Below, one piece after another: positions 51,118 through 60,879 of a stretch of 64,000 nucleotides of DNA. Source of the DNA: Clostridium sp. BSD9I1. GTDB lineage: Bacteria > Bacillota > Clostridia > Clostridiales > Clostridiaceae. Every line of letters starts with the position of its first letter. Positions within the stretch are counted from its first letter, which is position 1. Below the pieces are notes generated by a model. The model did not search any database. It was not told where the DNA came from and was given only the letters and a program-made list of their open reading frames with translations. A program made the translations under genes and the position numbers. The DNA lies in the NCBI RefSeq assembly GCF_900185645.1, contig NZ_FYAM01000023.1, forward strand, positions 124,001-188,000, read 5' to 3'.

Positions 51118-52950
51118 TTGATAGATATAGCATATTTTACAGCACTTATCTTAGTCTTTTTAAGACTTATTAGTTTTTTTACTGTAGCAACTGGACTTTT
51201 TCCCAAAGGAACACCGCCAATGGCAAAAATAGGTGTAGCAATTATATTATCGTACATTATTTTACCAGGTGTAGACTTTTCAAAAATAAATTCTGCTTCA
51301 AATATGATGATTTTTATGGGAAATGGTATAAGTGAAATTATCACAGGAATAATACTTGGATTTGCAGTGGAACTTTGTTTTATGGCAGCTAAATTTGCAG
51401 GAAGTATGATGGATATTCAATCAGGATTATCCATGGCAAGTATGTTTGATCCTAATTCAAATAGCAATGCTACTTTAATAGAAAGACTTTTATATTGGAT
51501 AAGTCTTGTAATGTTTTTTATAGTAGATGGACATCATATTTTGTTATTGCAGCTTATTGAAAGTTTTAAATGGGTAACTCTTGGAAAACTTATACTATTC
51601 CAGGGATCCCCAGGAATTATAGTAGAGGCATTCATAAGTTTCTTTATAATTGGCTTTAAAATGGCAATACCAATTATATTAATTGTAATAATAACAGATT
51701 TAGTTTTGGGACTTATGTCTAGAACTGTTCCTCAACTAAATGTTATGATACTAGGGCTTCCGATTAAAATACTTATGGTACTGGCAAGTTTTTTATTTGC
51801 AATGCCTATATTTTTAAACTTAATTGGGGAAGCATTTAGTTTAATGACAGAGGTTTTTAAAGGAATATTTAATACATTACCAATGATTCCTGTATTATTT
51901 ATATTTGCTTCAGATGATAAAACTGAGGAAGCTACCCCTCATAAATTAAATGAAGCAAAAAAGAAGGGACAGGTAGCTAAGAGTAAGGAAGCAAGTTTAG
52001 CACTTACACTTTTAGCTTGTACATTGATTATAACAGCACTAGGAAATTATATAGTAGAAGGACTTAAAGACACTATAATTCATTTTTTAACTAATTTCTT
52101 ATATATGGAATTATCTTATAATAATTTATTTTACATAACATTTATAACATTAACGAGAGTTGCAATGCTTGTATTACCTGTAATGATACCTATTATGATT
52201 ATGGGAATAGCTGCAAATCTTATGCAAACTGGAATTATGTTTACAAAGGAGCCTATAAAACCTGATTTTAAAAAATTAAATCCCATAAGCGGGATTAAAA
52301 GGATGTTTTCTGTAAGAACTTTAGTAGAACTAGTAAAAGATGTGCTTTTAATAACAGTAGTTGGATATATAGGATATAAATTTTTAATGGAAAACTACAT
52401 TAAAATTTTAAATTTGTATAATTTAAGATTTTCAGTTCTTATAGAAGCTATAAAGGAATTGATTCAAAGTATATTTTTTAAAGTTACTTTAGTACTAGTA
52501 GCACTAGCACTAGCGGATTACATATTTCAAAGAAGACAATTTAAAAAAGATATGAGGATGACAAAACAGGAAATAAAAGAAGAATTTAAGCAGCAAGAAG
52601 GAGATCCTCAAGTAAAAGGAAAGATAAAACAAAAGCAAAGAGAAATGGCAATGAGTAGAATGATGCAAAGTATTCCAGATGCATCGGTTATTGTTACAAA
52701 CCCAACTCATTTAGCTATAGCACTAAGATATAAACAAGGAAAAGATGAAGCTCCAAAGGTAATAGGAAAAGGAGCAGATTATATAGCATTAAAGATAAAA
52801 GAAAAGGCAAGGGAATATGAAATACCGATTATAGAAAATAAACCATTAGCTAGAATGATTTATGAAAAGGTTGAAATAGATGAAGAAATACCTGTAGAGA
52901 TGTATCAAGCAGTGGCAGAAATATTGGCAGTTATAATGAAAAGCAAGTAG
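51118..52950 (+). CDS. fliR-flhB: Fused FliR-FlhB export gate protein
   Basis: A 610-residue single chain. Residues 1-~262 are FliR (FTVATGLFPKGTPPMAKIGV; LVLGLMSRTVPQLNVMILGLP). FlhB follows without a stop from about residue 266 (SDDKTEEATPHKLNEAKKKG). The FlhB autocleavage motif NPTH is at 528-531 (VIVTNPTHLAIALRY), so the substrate switch should work. The fusion is known in Clostridium, so it is probably genuine and not a sequencing join. Start TTG 51118 follows TTGGGGTG. Confidence 0.95.
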   Translation: MIDIAYFTALILVFLRLISFFTVATGLFPKGTPPMAKIGVAIILSYIILPGVDFSKINSASNMMIFMGNGISEIITGIILGFAVELCFMAAKFAGSMMDIQSGLSMASMFDPNSNSNATLIERLLYWISLVMFFIVDGHHILLLQLIESFKWVTLGKLILFQGSPGIIVEAFISFFIIGFKMAIPIILIVIITDLVLGLMSRTVPQLNVMILGLPIKILMVLASFLFAMPIFLNLIGEAFSLMTEVFKGIFNTLPMIPVLFIFASDDKTEEATPHKLNEAKKKGQVAKSKEASLALTLLACTLIITALGNYIVEGLKDTIIHFLTNFLYMELSYNNLFYITFITLTRVAMLVLPVMIPIMIMGIAANLMQTGIMFTKEPIKPDFKKLNPISGIKRMFSVRTLVELVKDVLLITVVGYIGYKFLMENYIKILNLYNLRFSVLIEAIKELIQSIFFKVTLVLVALALADYIFQRRQFKKDMRMTKQEIKEEFKQQEGDPQVKGKIKQKQREMAMSRMMQSIPDASVIVTNPTHLAIALRYKQGKDEAPKVIGKGADYIALKIKEKAREYEIPIIENKPLARMIYEKVEIDEEIPVEMYQAVAEILAVIMKSK

Positions 52951-52992
52951 TTAATTATAAGGATTATTAACTAAAAAGTGAGGAGAATTAAT

Positions 52993-55056
52993 GTGGAAAA
53001 CACAGGCAAAAGATTTAATATAAAAAATAATATAGACATTGTAATAGCTTTTGGAGTTATAGCCATAGTAATGATGATAATAATTCCACTTCCATCATGG
53101 TTTTTAGATGTGCTTTTAGCATTAAACATTACAATTTCAGTGGTAATAATGCTTTTGACTATGTTTACCACAGATGTACTACAATTTTCATCATTTCCAA
53201 CCATGCTGTTGGTTACAACATTATTTAGATTAGGACTTAATATATCTTCTACAAGACTTATATTATCTGAAGGAAGTGCAGGGAGCGTAATAGAGGCCTT
53301 TGGAAGTTTCGTTGTAAGAGGAAATTATGTAGTTGGAATAATAATATTTTTAATAATAGTAATAGTTCAGTTTGTTGTAATAACAAGTGGTGCTTCAAGA
53401 GTTTCAGAGGTATCAGCAAGATTTACATTAGATGCTATGCCAGGTAAGCAAATGAGTATAGATGCAGATCTTAATTCGGGACTTATAGATGAAACTGGAG
53501 CAAGAGATAGAAGAAAAAAGCTTCAACAGGAAGCAGATTTTTATGGATCTATGGATGGAGCATCTAAATTCGTAAAGGGAGATGCAGTAGCAGGACTTAT
53601 AGTTACAGGTATAAATATCTTAGGTGGAATAATAATAGGAGTTTTAATGATGAATATGGATGCTGCAAAGGCAGCAGCAACTTTTACAAGACTTACTATA
53701 GGAGATGGACTTGTGAGTCAGATACCAGCGCTTTTGATATCAACAGCTTCTGGTATATTAGTTACTCGTTCAGGAAATGAAGAAAATTTTGGTTCGGTCG
53801 TAGGTAATCAGCTTACTGCATTTCCGAAGGTAATTGCTATGGCATCTGCAGTACTATTCTTTATGTTTTTAATACCGGGACTTCCAAAGCCACCATTTTT
53901 AATACTTTCTATAGCTTGTGGAGTATCAGCATACATGCTTTATAAGGATGAACAAGCTAAAGTTATAGAGCAAATAGAATTGGAGAATCAAGAAATTACT
54001 GAAATACAAGCCAAGGAACCTGAAAATGTTATGAATCTTATTAGTGTTGAACCAATGGAAGTGGAAATAGGATATGGAATTATACCACTAGCAGATGAGG
54101 CATCAGGTGGAGATTTACTTCAAAGAATTACGTCAGTTAGAAGACAATGCGCTATTGAAATGGGAGTTGTAATACAGCCTATAAGAATAAGAGACAACCT
54201 TCAACTTAAAACTAACGAATATGTGATAAAGATAAGAGGAACTGTAATTGCAAAAGGAGAACTTATGCCTAGTATGCTTTTATGTATGGATCCATCAGGA
54301 GAAGTAGAAATGCCGGGGATAAAGGCTATAGAGCCAGCATTTGGACTTCCAGCTATATGGATTAATAATGATAAAAAAGAAGATGCAGAGATAAAAGGGC
54401 TTACAGTGGTAGATCCGACAACGGTAATGGTAACACATTTAACTGAAGTTATAAAATCCCATTCCTATGAGCTTTTAGGAAGACAGGAAGTTAAGGTCAT
54501 CATTGATTCGGTGAAGGAAAAATATAGCACAGTAGTAGAAGAACTTATACCAGATCTTATGACAATAGGTGAAATACAAAAGATTCTACAAAATCTATTA
54601 AAGGAGAGAGTATCTATAAGAGATATGGTAACTATACTTGAATCTTTAGCAGATAACTCAAGAACTACAAAAGATATAGAAGTATTAACAGAATATGCGA
54701 GATTTTCACTTGCAAGAAGCATATGTAATTCTTTAATAGATGAAAATAACTCTATAACAGTTATAACTTTAGAACCACAAATAGAAGAAATAGTAGCAAA
54801 TAATATACAAAAATCCATGCAAGGTTCTTTTCCGGCAGTTGATCCAGAAACCACTGGAAGAATTTTGAGCTCTTTAAGAAATACTATAGAAGGTACATTC
54901 TTTTATGAAGGTCAACCTGTAATATTGGTATCTCCTAAAATAAGACCAGCTTTTAGAAAGCTTACAGAAATGGTATTTCCAAATTTATGTGTACTTTCTA
55001 TAAATGAAATACCAAATGATGTAGAAATTAAGGCCGAAGGAGTTGTGGCTGTATAA
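52993..55056 (+). CDS. flhA: Flagellar export protein FlhA
   Basis: An export gate protein of about 687 residues. The N-terminal half has eight helices with the conserved SRVSEVSARFTLDAMPGKQM and DADLNSGLIDE ion-channel region; the C-terminal cytoplasmic ring domain binds substrates and chaperones (IGYGIIPLADE; TVIDPT-like VVDPTTVMVTHL; SVKEKY). GTG 52993 is chosen because AGGAGA lies seven bases upstream; the frame opens at 52978. Confidence 0.94.
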   Translation: MENTGKRFNIKNNIDIVIAFGVIAIVMMIIIPLPSWFLDVLLALNITISVVIMLLTMFTTDVLQFSSFPTMLLVTTLFRLGLNISSTRLILSEGSAGSVIEAFGSFVVRGNYVVGIIIFLIIVIVQFVVITSGASRVSEVSARFTLDAMPGKQMSIDADLNSGLIDETGARDRRKKLQQEADFYGSMDGASKFVKGDAVAGLIVTGINILGGIIIGVLMMNMDAAKAAATFTRLTIGDGLVSQIPALLISTASGILVTRSGNEENFGSVVGNQLTAFPKVIAMASAVLFFMFLIPGLPKPPFLILSIACGVSAYMLYKDEQAKVIEQIELENQEITEIQAKEPENVMNLISVEPMEVEIGYGIIPLADEASGGDLLQRITSVRRQCAIEMGVVIQPIRIRDNLQLKTNEYVIKIRGTVIAKGELMPSMLLCMDPSGEVEMPGIKAIEPAFGLPAIWINNDKKEDAEIKGLTVVDPTTVMVTHLTEVIKSHSYELLGRQEVKVIIDSVKEKYSTVVEELIPDLMTIGEIQKILQNLLKERVSIRDMVTILESLADNSRTTKDIEVLTEYARFSLARSICNSLIDENNSITVITLEPQIEEIVANNIQKSMQGSFPAVDPETTGRILSSLRNTIEGTFFYEGQPVILVSPKIRPAFRKLTEMVFPNLCVLSINEIPNDVEIKAEGVVAV

Positions 55057-55057
55057 A

Positions 55058-56176
55058 ATGATGATAAGAAAATATATTGTAAATAACATGAATGAGGCTA
55101 TGAATAGAATAAAGTACGAACTAGGTCGAGAGGCAGTAATAATAAGTCAAAGAAGAGTAAAGAAGCCTGGGATTTTGGGGTTTTTTCAAGGAAAAGTATT
55201 GGAAGTTACAGCAGCTGTAGACAACAGTGCTAAAGAAGTACCTAAAAAAGAAGAGGATAGTTTTGAAGTTTTAAAAACATTAATTAAAGACAAAGCTTCA
55301 TTAGGTATGAATCATAAAAGTGCAGAATTAGAAGCTAATAAAACTCAAAATGAACTTTTAAAAGAATTTCATGAAATGAAAAGCATGATGAAAAATATGA
55401 TGAATGTAACAGATGATAAAGAATCTTCTAATAGTAAATTAAAGCAAAAGCTTCAGGAAAATGATGTAGAAATTAAAATAATTGAAGAAATATTTACAAA
55501 GCTTCCTAAAGAAGAAGAGGAAAATATAGGAGCTGTTAAAGAGATATTACATAAAAGTATCGAATTAAAAGAAAAAACACTAAATGATATAGTAGTTTTG
55601 GTAGGGCCTACAGGAGTTGGGAAGACCACTACCATAGCAAAACTTGCTGGAAGACTTGCACTTTTAGAGAAGAAAAAAGTGGGACTAATAACTATAGATA
55701 CGTATAGAATTGGAGCGGTAGAACAGCTTAAAACCTATGCGGATATAATGAATATACCTTTTAAGGTAGTATTTTCTATAAAGGATATGGAAAGTGCAAT
55801 AGAAGGCATGAAAGATTGTGATACCATTTTAGTTGACACCACAGGAAGAAGCTCTAAAAATGTAATGCAGATTTCAGAACTAAGAGCCTTTATAGATAAA
55901 ATAAATACAAAAGATATTCATTTAGTTATAAGCGGAATAACAAAAAATAAGGATATACATACAATATTAGAAGGATATAAAGCACTAGAATATAATTATA
56001 TTATAGTAACAAAGTTAGATGAAACTACAACTTATGGGCCAATTTTGAATATACTAAATACTGCTAAAAAGCCGCTAAGTTTTATAACTACCGGACAAAA
56101 TGTTCCAGATGATATTAAAGTTCCTTCTAAAGATGAAATAGTGAATTTAGTTCTAGGAGAAGATAATGTATGCTAG
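55058..56176 (+). CDS. flhF: Flagellar SRP-like GTPase FlhF
   Basis: A GTPase of about 372 residues that helps place flagella. The N-terminal B domain starts MMIRKYIVNNMNEAM; the G domain has VGPTGVGKTTTIAKLA (P-loop), TIDTYRIGAVEQLKTYA, LVDTTGRS and TKLDET. ATG 55058 directly follows the flhA stop; the longer frame from 55043 would overlap flhA and lacks family support. Its 3' end overlaps flhG. Confidence 0.92.
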   Translation: MMIRKYIVNNMNEAMNRIKYELGREAVIISQRRVKKPGILGFFQGKVLEVTAAVDNSAKEVPKKEEDSFEVLKTLIKDKASLGMNHKSAELEANKTQNELLKEFHEMKSMMKNMMNVTDDKESSNSKLKQKLQENDVEIKIIEEIFTKLPKEEEENIGAVKEILHKSIELKEKTLNDIVVLVGPTGVGKTTTIAKLAGRLALLEKKKVGLITIDTYRIGAVEQLKTYADIMNIPFKVVFSIKDMESAIEGMKDCDTILVDTTGRSSKNVMQISELRAFIDKINTKDIHLVISGITKNKDIHTILEGYKALEYNYIIVTKLDETTTYGPILNILNTAKKPLSFITTGQNVPDDIKVPSKDEIVNLVLGEDNVC

Positions 56177-57042
56177 ATCAAGCAGCAAATTTAAGAAAGC
56201 TTATAGAACAAAGGCAGGAAAACAAAGCTGAAAAAGTTAAAAAGGGCCCGCGTATAATTACTATCACCTCCGGCAAAGGTGGAGTTGGTAAAAGTAATTT
56301 GGTAGTTAATTTAGGAATATCCCTCCAAAGGCAGGGATTTAAGGTAATGATATTTGATGCAGATGTAGGTATGGGAAATGATGATGTGCTAATGGGACAC
56401 ATACCTAAATATGATATATATGATGTTATATTTAAAGACATGAGGATAAGTGAAGTATTAGTAGAAGGGCCATTTGGAATAAAGCTTTTACCTGGAGGAA
56501 ATGGATTTTCAAAGATAGATGAGATTTCAGATTCTCAAAGGGAAGAGTTTATAACCAAATTGAGGGAAATAGAAGACGTAGATTTCTTGCTTATGGATAC
56601 AGGTGCAGGAGTAAATAGAGATGTATTAGCCTTTGTGGCATGTTCAGAGGAGCTCATACTTATAACTACTCCAGAACCTACATCCCTTACAGATGCATAT
56701 AGTCTTTTAAAAGCTGTAAGACATTTTAAGTTAAAGGATACAGCATATGTGGTTATAAACAAGTCATTTAACTTAAAGGAGTCTATAAGTACTTATGAGA
56801 GGTTTAGGAGTACTGTAAGCAGATTTTTAAATATGGAATTAAGTTATTTGGGAGATATTCCTGAAGATAGAAAGCTTACAGAAGCAGTAAGAAAACAAGA
56901 TCCAGTGGTAATAAGTGCACCTTATTCAGAATCAGCAAGAGCCATAGAAAAAATAGCAGAAAAGCTTGTAGGAACTAGTGTGTATAAGGACAATGTTTCT
57001 GTAAAAGGTTTATTTAAAAAGATTTTTGCTATATTTTCATAA
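56170..57042 (+). CDS. flhG: MinD-like ATPase FlhG (YlxH)
   Basis: A 290-residue ParA/MinD-type ATPase that limits flagellar number together with FlhF. The deviant Walker A is TSGKGGVGKSNLVVNLG, followed by FDADVGMGNDDVLMG and LLMDTGAG. The N-terminal DQAANLRKL (DQAxxLR) motif, which stimulates FlhF, is present. It overlaps flhF by seven bases. Confidence 0.94.
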   Translation: MLDQAANLRKLIEQRQENKAEKVKKGPRIITITSGKGGVGKSNLVVNLGISLQRQGFKVMIFDADVGMGNDDVLMGHIPKYDIYDVIFKDMRISEVLVEGPFGIKLLPGGNGFSKIDEISDSQREEFITKLREIEDVDFLLMDTGAGVNRDVLAFVACSEELILITTPEPTSLTDAYSLLKAVRHFKLKDTAYVVINKSFNLKESISTYERFRSTVSRFLNMELSYLGDIPEDRKLTEAVRKQDPVVISAPYSESARAIEKIAEKLVGTSVYKDNVSVKGLFKKIFAIFS

Positions 57043-57066
57043 AATATAAACTAGGGTAGGAGTGTT

Positions 57067-57732
57067 ATGAGCATGAGTGAGAGGATAAATTTCAAAGTAA
57101 ATGAGAAGATTGAAATTTTGATGGAAGACGGAATTTATAAGAGTAATATACAAGATTTAACCGATGAATATATTGCAATAAGCGTTCCTGTTAAGAGTGG
57201 AAGTTATTTACCTTTAAGAAAAGGTGAAATTATAGAAGGAATATATTACCAAGATAAATCTGTGTATAAATTTTTTACTCCTGTCTTAGGAAGAAAAATA
57301 GACAGAATAATGATGATAACTTTAAAGAAGCCTGAAAAGTTTACTAAAATACAAAGAAGAAATTTTGTAAGAGTATATTTTTTAAGCAATATATTATTTG
57401 CTGTCATAGGTAATAAAAATGGACTACTAGATATAAATGAGGATGAAATAACCTTTGATAGTGGATACGCACTGGACTTAAGTGCAGGAGGAATAAGGCT
57501 TAGCGCAACAAGGGATTTATATTTAGGGGACATAATCATGATGAATATTCCTGTTAAAGAGGAGAACTTAAGTTTAAAAGGGAAAGTTGTAAGGGTAGAA
57601 AAAGATGAAAATAATAAAGGCATATATGGAATATGTTTTATAGACATAGATAATAAAACTGTAGATAAAATAATGAGAATATTATTTCAAATAATGAGGG
57701 AACAAAGAAAACTTGGGATAGAAGGGGATTAA
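57067..57732 (+). CDS. PilZ-domain flagellar brake protein (YcgR-like)
   Basis: A 221-residue protein with an N-terminal YcgR-type domain and a C-terminal PilZ domain. The c-di-GMP binding residues are intact: the RxxxR motif in IQRRNFVRVYF and DxSxGG as DLSAGGIRL. It should bind c-di-GMP and slow the motor, as YcgR/MotI does. GGAG stands four bases before ATG 57067; ATG 57073 is possible too. Its place before sigD in the operon is usual in Clostridium. Confidence 0.88.
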   Translation: MSMSERINFKVNEKIEILMEDGIYKSNIQDLTDEYIAISVPVKSGSYLPLRKGEIIEGIYYQDKSVYKFFTPVLGRKIDRIMMITLKKPEKFTKIQRRNFVRVYFLSNILFAVIGNKNGLLDINEDEITFDSGYALDLSAGGIRLSATRDLYLGDIIMMNIPVKEENLSLKGKVVRVEKDENNKGIYGICFIDIDNKTVDKIMRILFQIMREQRKLGIEGD

Positions 57733-57736
57733 AATT

Positions 57737-58471
57737 ATGGCAATAGCGATAGAAGGAAATTTTAAAGAGCAAATAATACAAAAATACATTCCATTAGTAA
57801 AATATATAGCATCAAGGGTTATTATAGGGAAAACAAAATATATTGAATATGAGGATTTGGTAAGTTATGGATTAATTGGGCTTATGGATGCAATTAATAA
57901 ATTTGATCCTTCTAAAGGTATGAAATTTTCAACTTATGCTTCTATAAGAATAAAAGGGTCAATGATAGATGAACTGCGTAAAATAAGCCCTATATCAAAG
58001 GGAGCAATGGACAAATTAAACAGATATAATGCTGCAGTAGAAAACTTGCAAAAGAGAGAGGGCAGGGAACCAAAGATATTTGAGATAGCAACTGAACTTG
58101 GAGTTTCAATACAAGATGTTTCAGAAGTGGAAAATTATATTAATTATATATCAGTGATCTCCTTAGAAAATTTAATATTCTCAGAAGATGATGATATGCC
58201 ATTGATAGGTACAGTAGTAGATGAAAAAAGTCCAAGCCCTGAAAAAACCTTGGAAGAAAAAGAACTTTTAGAGTATTTGGCAAAGGCTTTAGATAATTTA
58301 AAAGAAAAGGACAAAACAGTTCTTTCATTATACTACTATGAGAAATTTACATTAAAGGAAATAGGCAGTGTACTTGGGGTATCTGAATCAAGAGTGTGTC
58401 AGCTTCATAGCAGAGCAATATTGCATCTAAGAGATGAGCTTAAAAGATTAAAATATAATATAGAGAATTAA
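57737..58471 (+). CDS. sigD: Flagellar sigma factor SigD (FliA)
   Basis: A 244-residue sigma-28. Region 2 has EDLVSYGLIGLMDAINKFDPSKGMKFSTYAS (shown: YGLIGLMDAINKFDP) and IKGSMIDELRK; region 3 has REGREPKIFEIATELGVS; region 4 has LKEIGSVLGVSESRVCQLHSRAI for -35 recognition. It lies far down the operon, so it is made only once the basal body genes are read, and would then act on the SigD sites at 14706, 16297, 27825 and 36510. Confidence 0.95.
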   Translation: MAIAIEGNFKEQIIQKYIPLVKYIASRVIIGKTKYIEYEDLVSYGLIGLMDAINKFDPSKGMKFSTYASIRIKGSMIDELRKISPISKGAMDKLNRYNAAVENLQKREGREPKIFEIATELGVSIQDVSEVENYINYISVISLENLIFSEDDDMPLIGTVVDEKSPSPEKTLEEKELLEYLAKALDNLKEKDKTVLSLYYYEKFTLKEIGSVLGVSESRVCQLHSRAILHLRDELKRLKYNIEN

Positions 58472-58499
58472 TAAATTAATTCAAAAAGGAGTATTATTA

Positions 58500-59012
58500 A
58501 TGCCATATTTTTTAATAATAATTTCTTTAACACTTATAGTTTTGAATATTATATCCTTTAAAAAAGATAAAAATTCATTTAAACACATTTTAATAAATAA
58601 GGAAGAAAACATGCAAAACTATGAGGTAGAAATAGGGAAACTTAGACGAGAGATGGGAGAAACCATATTAGATATACAAACGGAAATGAGAGAATTAAAA
58701 GAAAAATTAAATAAATTAGAACATGATATAAAAGAAGAAGAAATTTTAAATAAGGAATATAATATAATTCAGGAAGAAAGTCTTATAAATATAGAAAAAG
58801 AAATAAATAAAAATATAGAAATACATAATGAAGGAATTAAAGCTAAAAATTACGAGGCAGTGACCGATAATAAAGATGATAATAGAAATAGTGTTAAGTT
58901 AGAAGAAATAAAAAAGCTTATTGATAAAGGTATGAATGAGGATGAAGTTGCAGAAGTACTACATATAGGCAGGGGTGAAATGCTATTAATAAAAGAACTA
59001 TACTTAAAATAA
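58500..59012 (+). CDS. SwrB-like membrane protein (DUF6115 type)
   Basis: A 170-residue protein: one N-terminal membrane helix (LIIISLTLIVLNIISF), a long coiled coil (about residues 40-120) and a C-terminal helix-turn-helix-like end (KLIDKGMNEDEVAEVLHIGRGEMLLIKEL). The architecture and place directly after sigD match Bacillus SwrB, which activates the export gate. Sequence similarity seems low, so this is a positional and architectural assignment. AAAGGAG precedes ATG 58500. Confidence 0.75.
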   Translation: MPYFLIIISLTLIVLNIISFKKDKNSFKHILINKEENMQNYEVEIGKLRREMGETILDIQTEMRELKEKLNKLEHDIKEEEILNKEYNIIQEESLINIEKEINKNIEIHNEGIKAKNYEAVTDNKDDNRNSVKLEEIKKLIDKGMNEDEVAEVLHIGRGEMLLIKELYLK

Positions 59013-59212
59013 AAAAACTTATACTATTTTTAAGCGATAGAAAAATATTACTTGGAATAGGAATAGGAATATTTATAGGAACTATAGCAATGCTTGGCAC
59101 TAAGATTAATTATCAAATGAGTGATTATCAAGTGGAAAAAAGGGCACGAAATATGGGCATGGAATATCCAGAAGAAGCAAAAGTTATATTGAATAAGGAA
59201 GTGAAAAAATGA
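58985..59212 (+). CDS. Small membrane protein, possible MltG-like fragment family, with non-standard start
   Basis: An open frame of about 75 codons between the SwrB-like gene and flgF. It has a membrane helix (ILLGIGIGIFIGTIAMLG) and a tail DYQVEKRARNMGMEYPEEAKVI, which resembles short clostridial proteins labelled MltG-like. Its stop overlaps the flgF start (ATGA), as expected for a coupled gene. No ATG, GTG or TTG lies before the helix; the frame is closed at 58976. ATT 58985, seven bases after AGGGGTG, is my best start. It overlaps the upstream gene by 28 bases. Confidence 0.55.
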   Translation: MNKRTILKIKKLILFLSDRKILLGIGIGIFIGTIAMLGTKINYQMSDYQVEKRARNMGMEYPEEAKVILNKEVKK

Positions 59213-59949
59213 TAAGGGGATTATATACAGCAGTATCAGGAATGATAACACAAGAAGCAAAGCAAGATGTTGTAACAAATAATCTTGCAAATGTAAACAC
59301 TGTAGGCTTTAAAGTAGATAACTTAGCAACTAAGTCCTTTAACGAAGTACTTTTAAGTAATAGGGACAAAATAGTAAATGGTAAGAATGTAAAAGTGAAC
59401 CTTGGAACAATAAATTTTGGAAGTAAAATTGATGAAGTTGCTACAAGCTTTACTCAAGGAACTTTAGATGAAACGGACAAGGAAACTGACTTTGCAATAA
59501 ATGGAAGAGGGTTCTTTGTAGTAGAAAGAAATAATGGAATAAATGCTGAAAGATATTATACAAGGGATGGACATTTTCATGTGAATTCTCAAGGTTTTTT
59601 AGTCAATGATAATGGAGATAATGTAATTGGCATAAATACTGGTACAGGACAAGAGGGACCTATAAATGTAAATGTTAATAGGTTAGACAAATTCAATATG
59701 ATGCTTGTAGATTTTCAGGATTATAATTCCTTAACTAAAATTGGAGATAATATGTACAGTGGAGATGGACAGCAGGTAGCAGCTAATGGGGATATAAAGC
59801 AATATTCTTTAGAAAAATCTAATGTAAATATAACCCGTGAAATGATTGAAATGATGACTGTCATGAGGACTTTTGAAACAAATCAAAAGATAATTCAATC
59901 ATTAGATGAAACCTTAGGAAAAGCAGCAAATGAAATAGGAAGGGTATAA
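59209..59949 (+). CDS. flgF: Flagellar rod/hook-basal body protein FlgF
   Basis: A 246-residue rod protein with MIRGLYTAVSGMITQEAKQD, VVTNNLANVNTVGFK, FAINGRGFFVVE and the C-terminal NVNITREMIEMMTVMRTFETNQKI. Shorter FlgF/FlgG-type proteins are hard to tell apart; the pair order suggests FlgF followed by FlgG. AAGGAAGTG precedes ATG 59209. Confidence 0.88.
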   Translation: MIRGLYTAVSGMITQEAKQDVVTNNLANVNTVGFKVDNLATKSFNEVLLSNRDKIVNGKNVKVNLGTINFGSKIDEVATSFTQGTLDETDKETDFAINGRGFFVVERNNGINAERYYTRDGHFHVNSQGFLVNDNGDNVIGINTGTGQEGPINVNVNRLDKFNMMLVDFQDYNSLTKIGDNMYSGDGQQVAANGDIKQYSLEKSNVNITREMIEMMTVMRTFETNQKIIQSLDETLGKAANEIGRV

Positions 59950-60041
59950 TTTTAGTAATCAGTAGATAGTAACCAGATACCAGTAATGTCAGGAATAAGG
60001 TGCTAGATACTATGAACTTATTAGAGTGGAGGTTAAGAGCA

Positions 60042-60812
60042 GTGTTTAGAGTTTTATGGAATGGTAGAAGTTCTATGATGGCACAGCAGGAAAAGTTAGA
60101 TACTATATCAAATAATATAGCTAATTCTAATACTACTGGATATAAAAGAGAAGAAGTTTCATTTCAAGATTTGATGTATGAAACATTAGATAGAAGAGGA
60201 TATCCTGTGAATAAAGGAGAAAATAAAAATCTCATAACTGGCACTGGCGTTAAAGCAGGACAATGGATAAGAGATAATTCTCAAGGAACCGTTGTACAAA
60301 CAGGGAGTAAAACAGATTTAGCCATAGATGGGCCAGGCTATTTTAGAGTTAGGGGACCTGAAGGGGACATGCTAACACGAGGTGGAAGTTTTAATATAAA
60401 TTCCAGTGGAAATTTAGTGGATAAAAACGGCAACTTATTAGTTATAGAATATAATAATAATACCAATATACCTTTAACTAAGGATAACTTTTCAATAGAT
60501 GAAGATGGAGTAATAACCGTAAAACAAGGAAATGATTACATTGAAATGGGGAAGATTAATATTTATAATACGGTAGGAGATAATGACCTTTTATCTGTAG
60601 GTGAAAATCTATACGTTCCTAAGGAAGGGATTGAGCCTCAACCTGTTGTTAATTCCAGCATAATGCAGGGATTTTTAGAAAATTCCAATGTAGATATGGC
60701 AAAAGAAATGTCTGATATGATAATTACACAAAGAGCATTTAGCTTTGGTTCTCGTGCGGTAACAACTGCAGATGAAATGTGGGGAATGGTTAATAATATT
60801 AGAGGAAAATAA
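60042..60812 (+). CDS. flgG: Flagellar distal rod protein FlgG
   Basis: A rod protein of about 256 residues with LWNGRSSMMAQQEKLD, TISNNIANSNTTGYKRE, LAIDGPGYFRV and the C-terminal NSNVDMAKEMSDMIITQRAFSFGSRAV (shown: MAKEMSDMIITQRAF). The GTG 60042 start is chosen: GGAGG stands nine bases upstream and the product then begins MFRVLWNGRSS like its relatives. The longer frame from 60000 would contain this ribosome site. Last gene of the flagellar operon in view. Confidence 0.9.
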   Translation: MFRVLWNGRSSMMAQQEKLDTISNNIANSNTTGYKREEVSFQDLMYETLDRRGYPVNKGENKNLITGTGVKAGQWIRDNSQGTVVQTGSKTDLAIDGPGYFRVRGPEGDMLTRGGSFNINSSGNLVDKNGNLLVIEYNNNTNIPLTKDNFSIDEDGVITVKQGNDYIEMGKINIYNTVGDNDLLSVGENLYVPKEGIEPQPVVNSSIMQGFLENSNVDMAKEMSDMIITQRAFSFGSRAVTTADEMWGMVNNIRGK

Positions 60813-60830
60813 AATAGAACACTTAAGAAA

Positions 60831-60876
60831 TAGTCGCTAGTCTCAAGCATATAGAGATTGGCGACTAAATTTTTTC
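60831..60876 (+). terminator. Terminator of the flagellar operon
   Basis: TAGTCGC (60831-60837) pairs with GCGACTA (60861-60867), with inner TCTC/GAGA pairs and a T-rich tail. It ends the operon and lies against the 3' end of the convergent membrane protein gene. Confidence 0.82.
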
Positions 60877-60879
60877 AGG

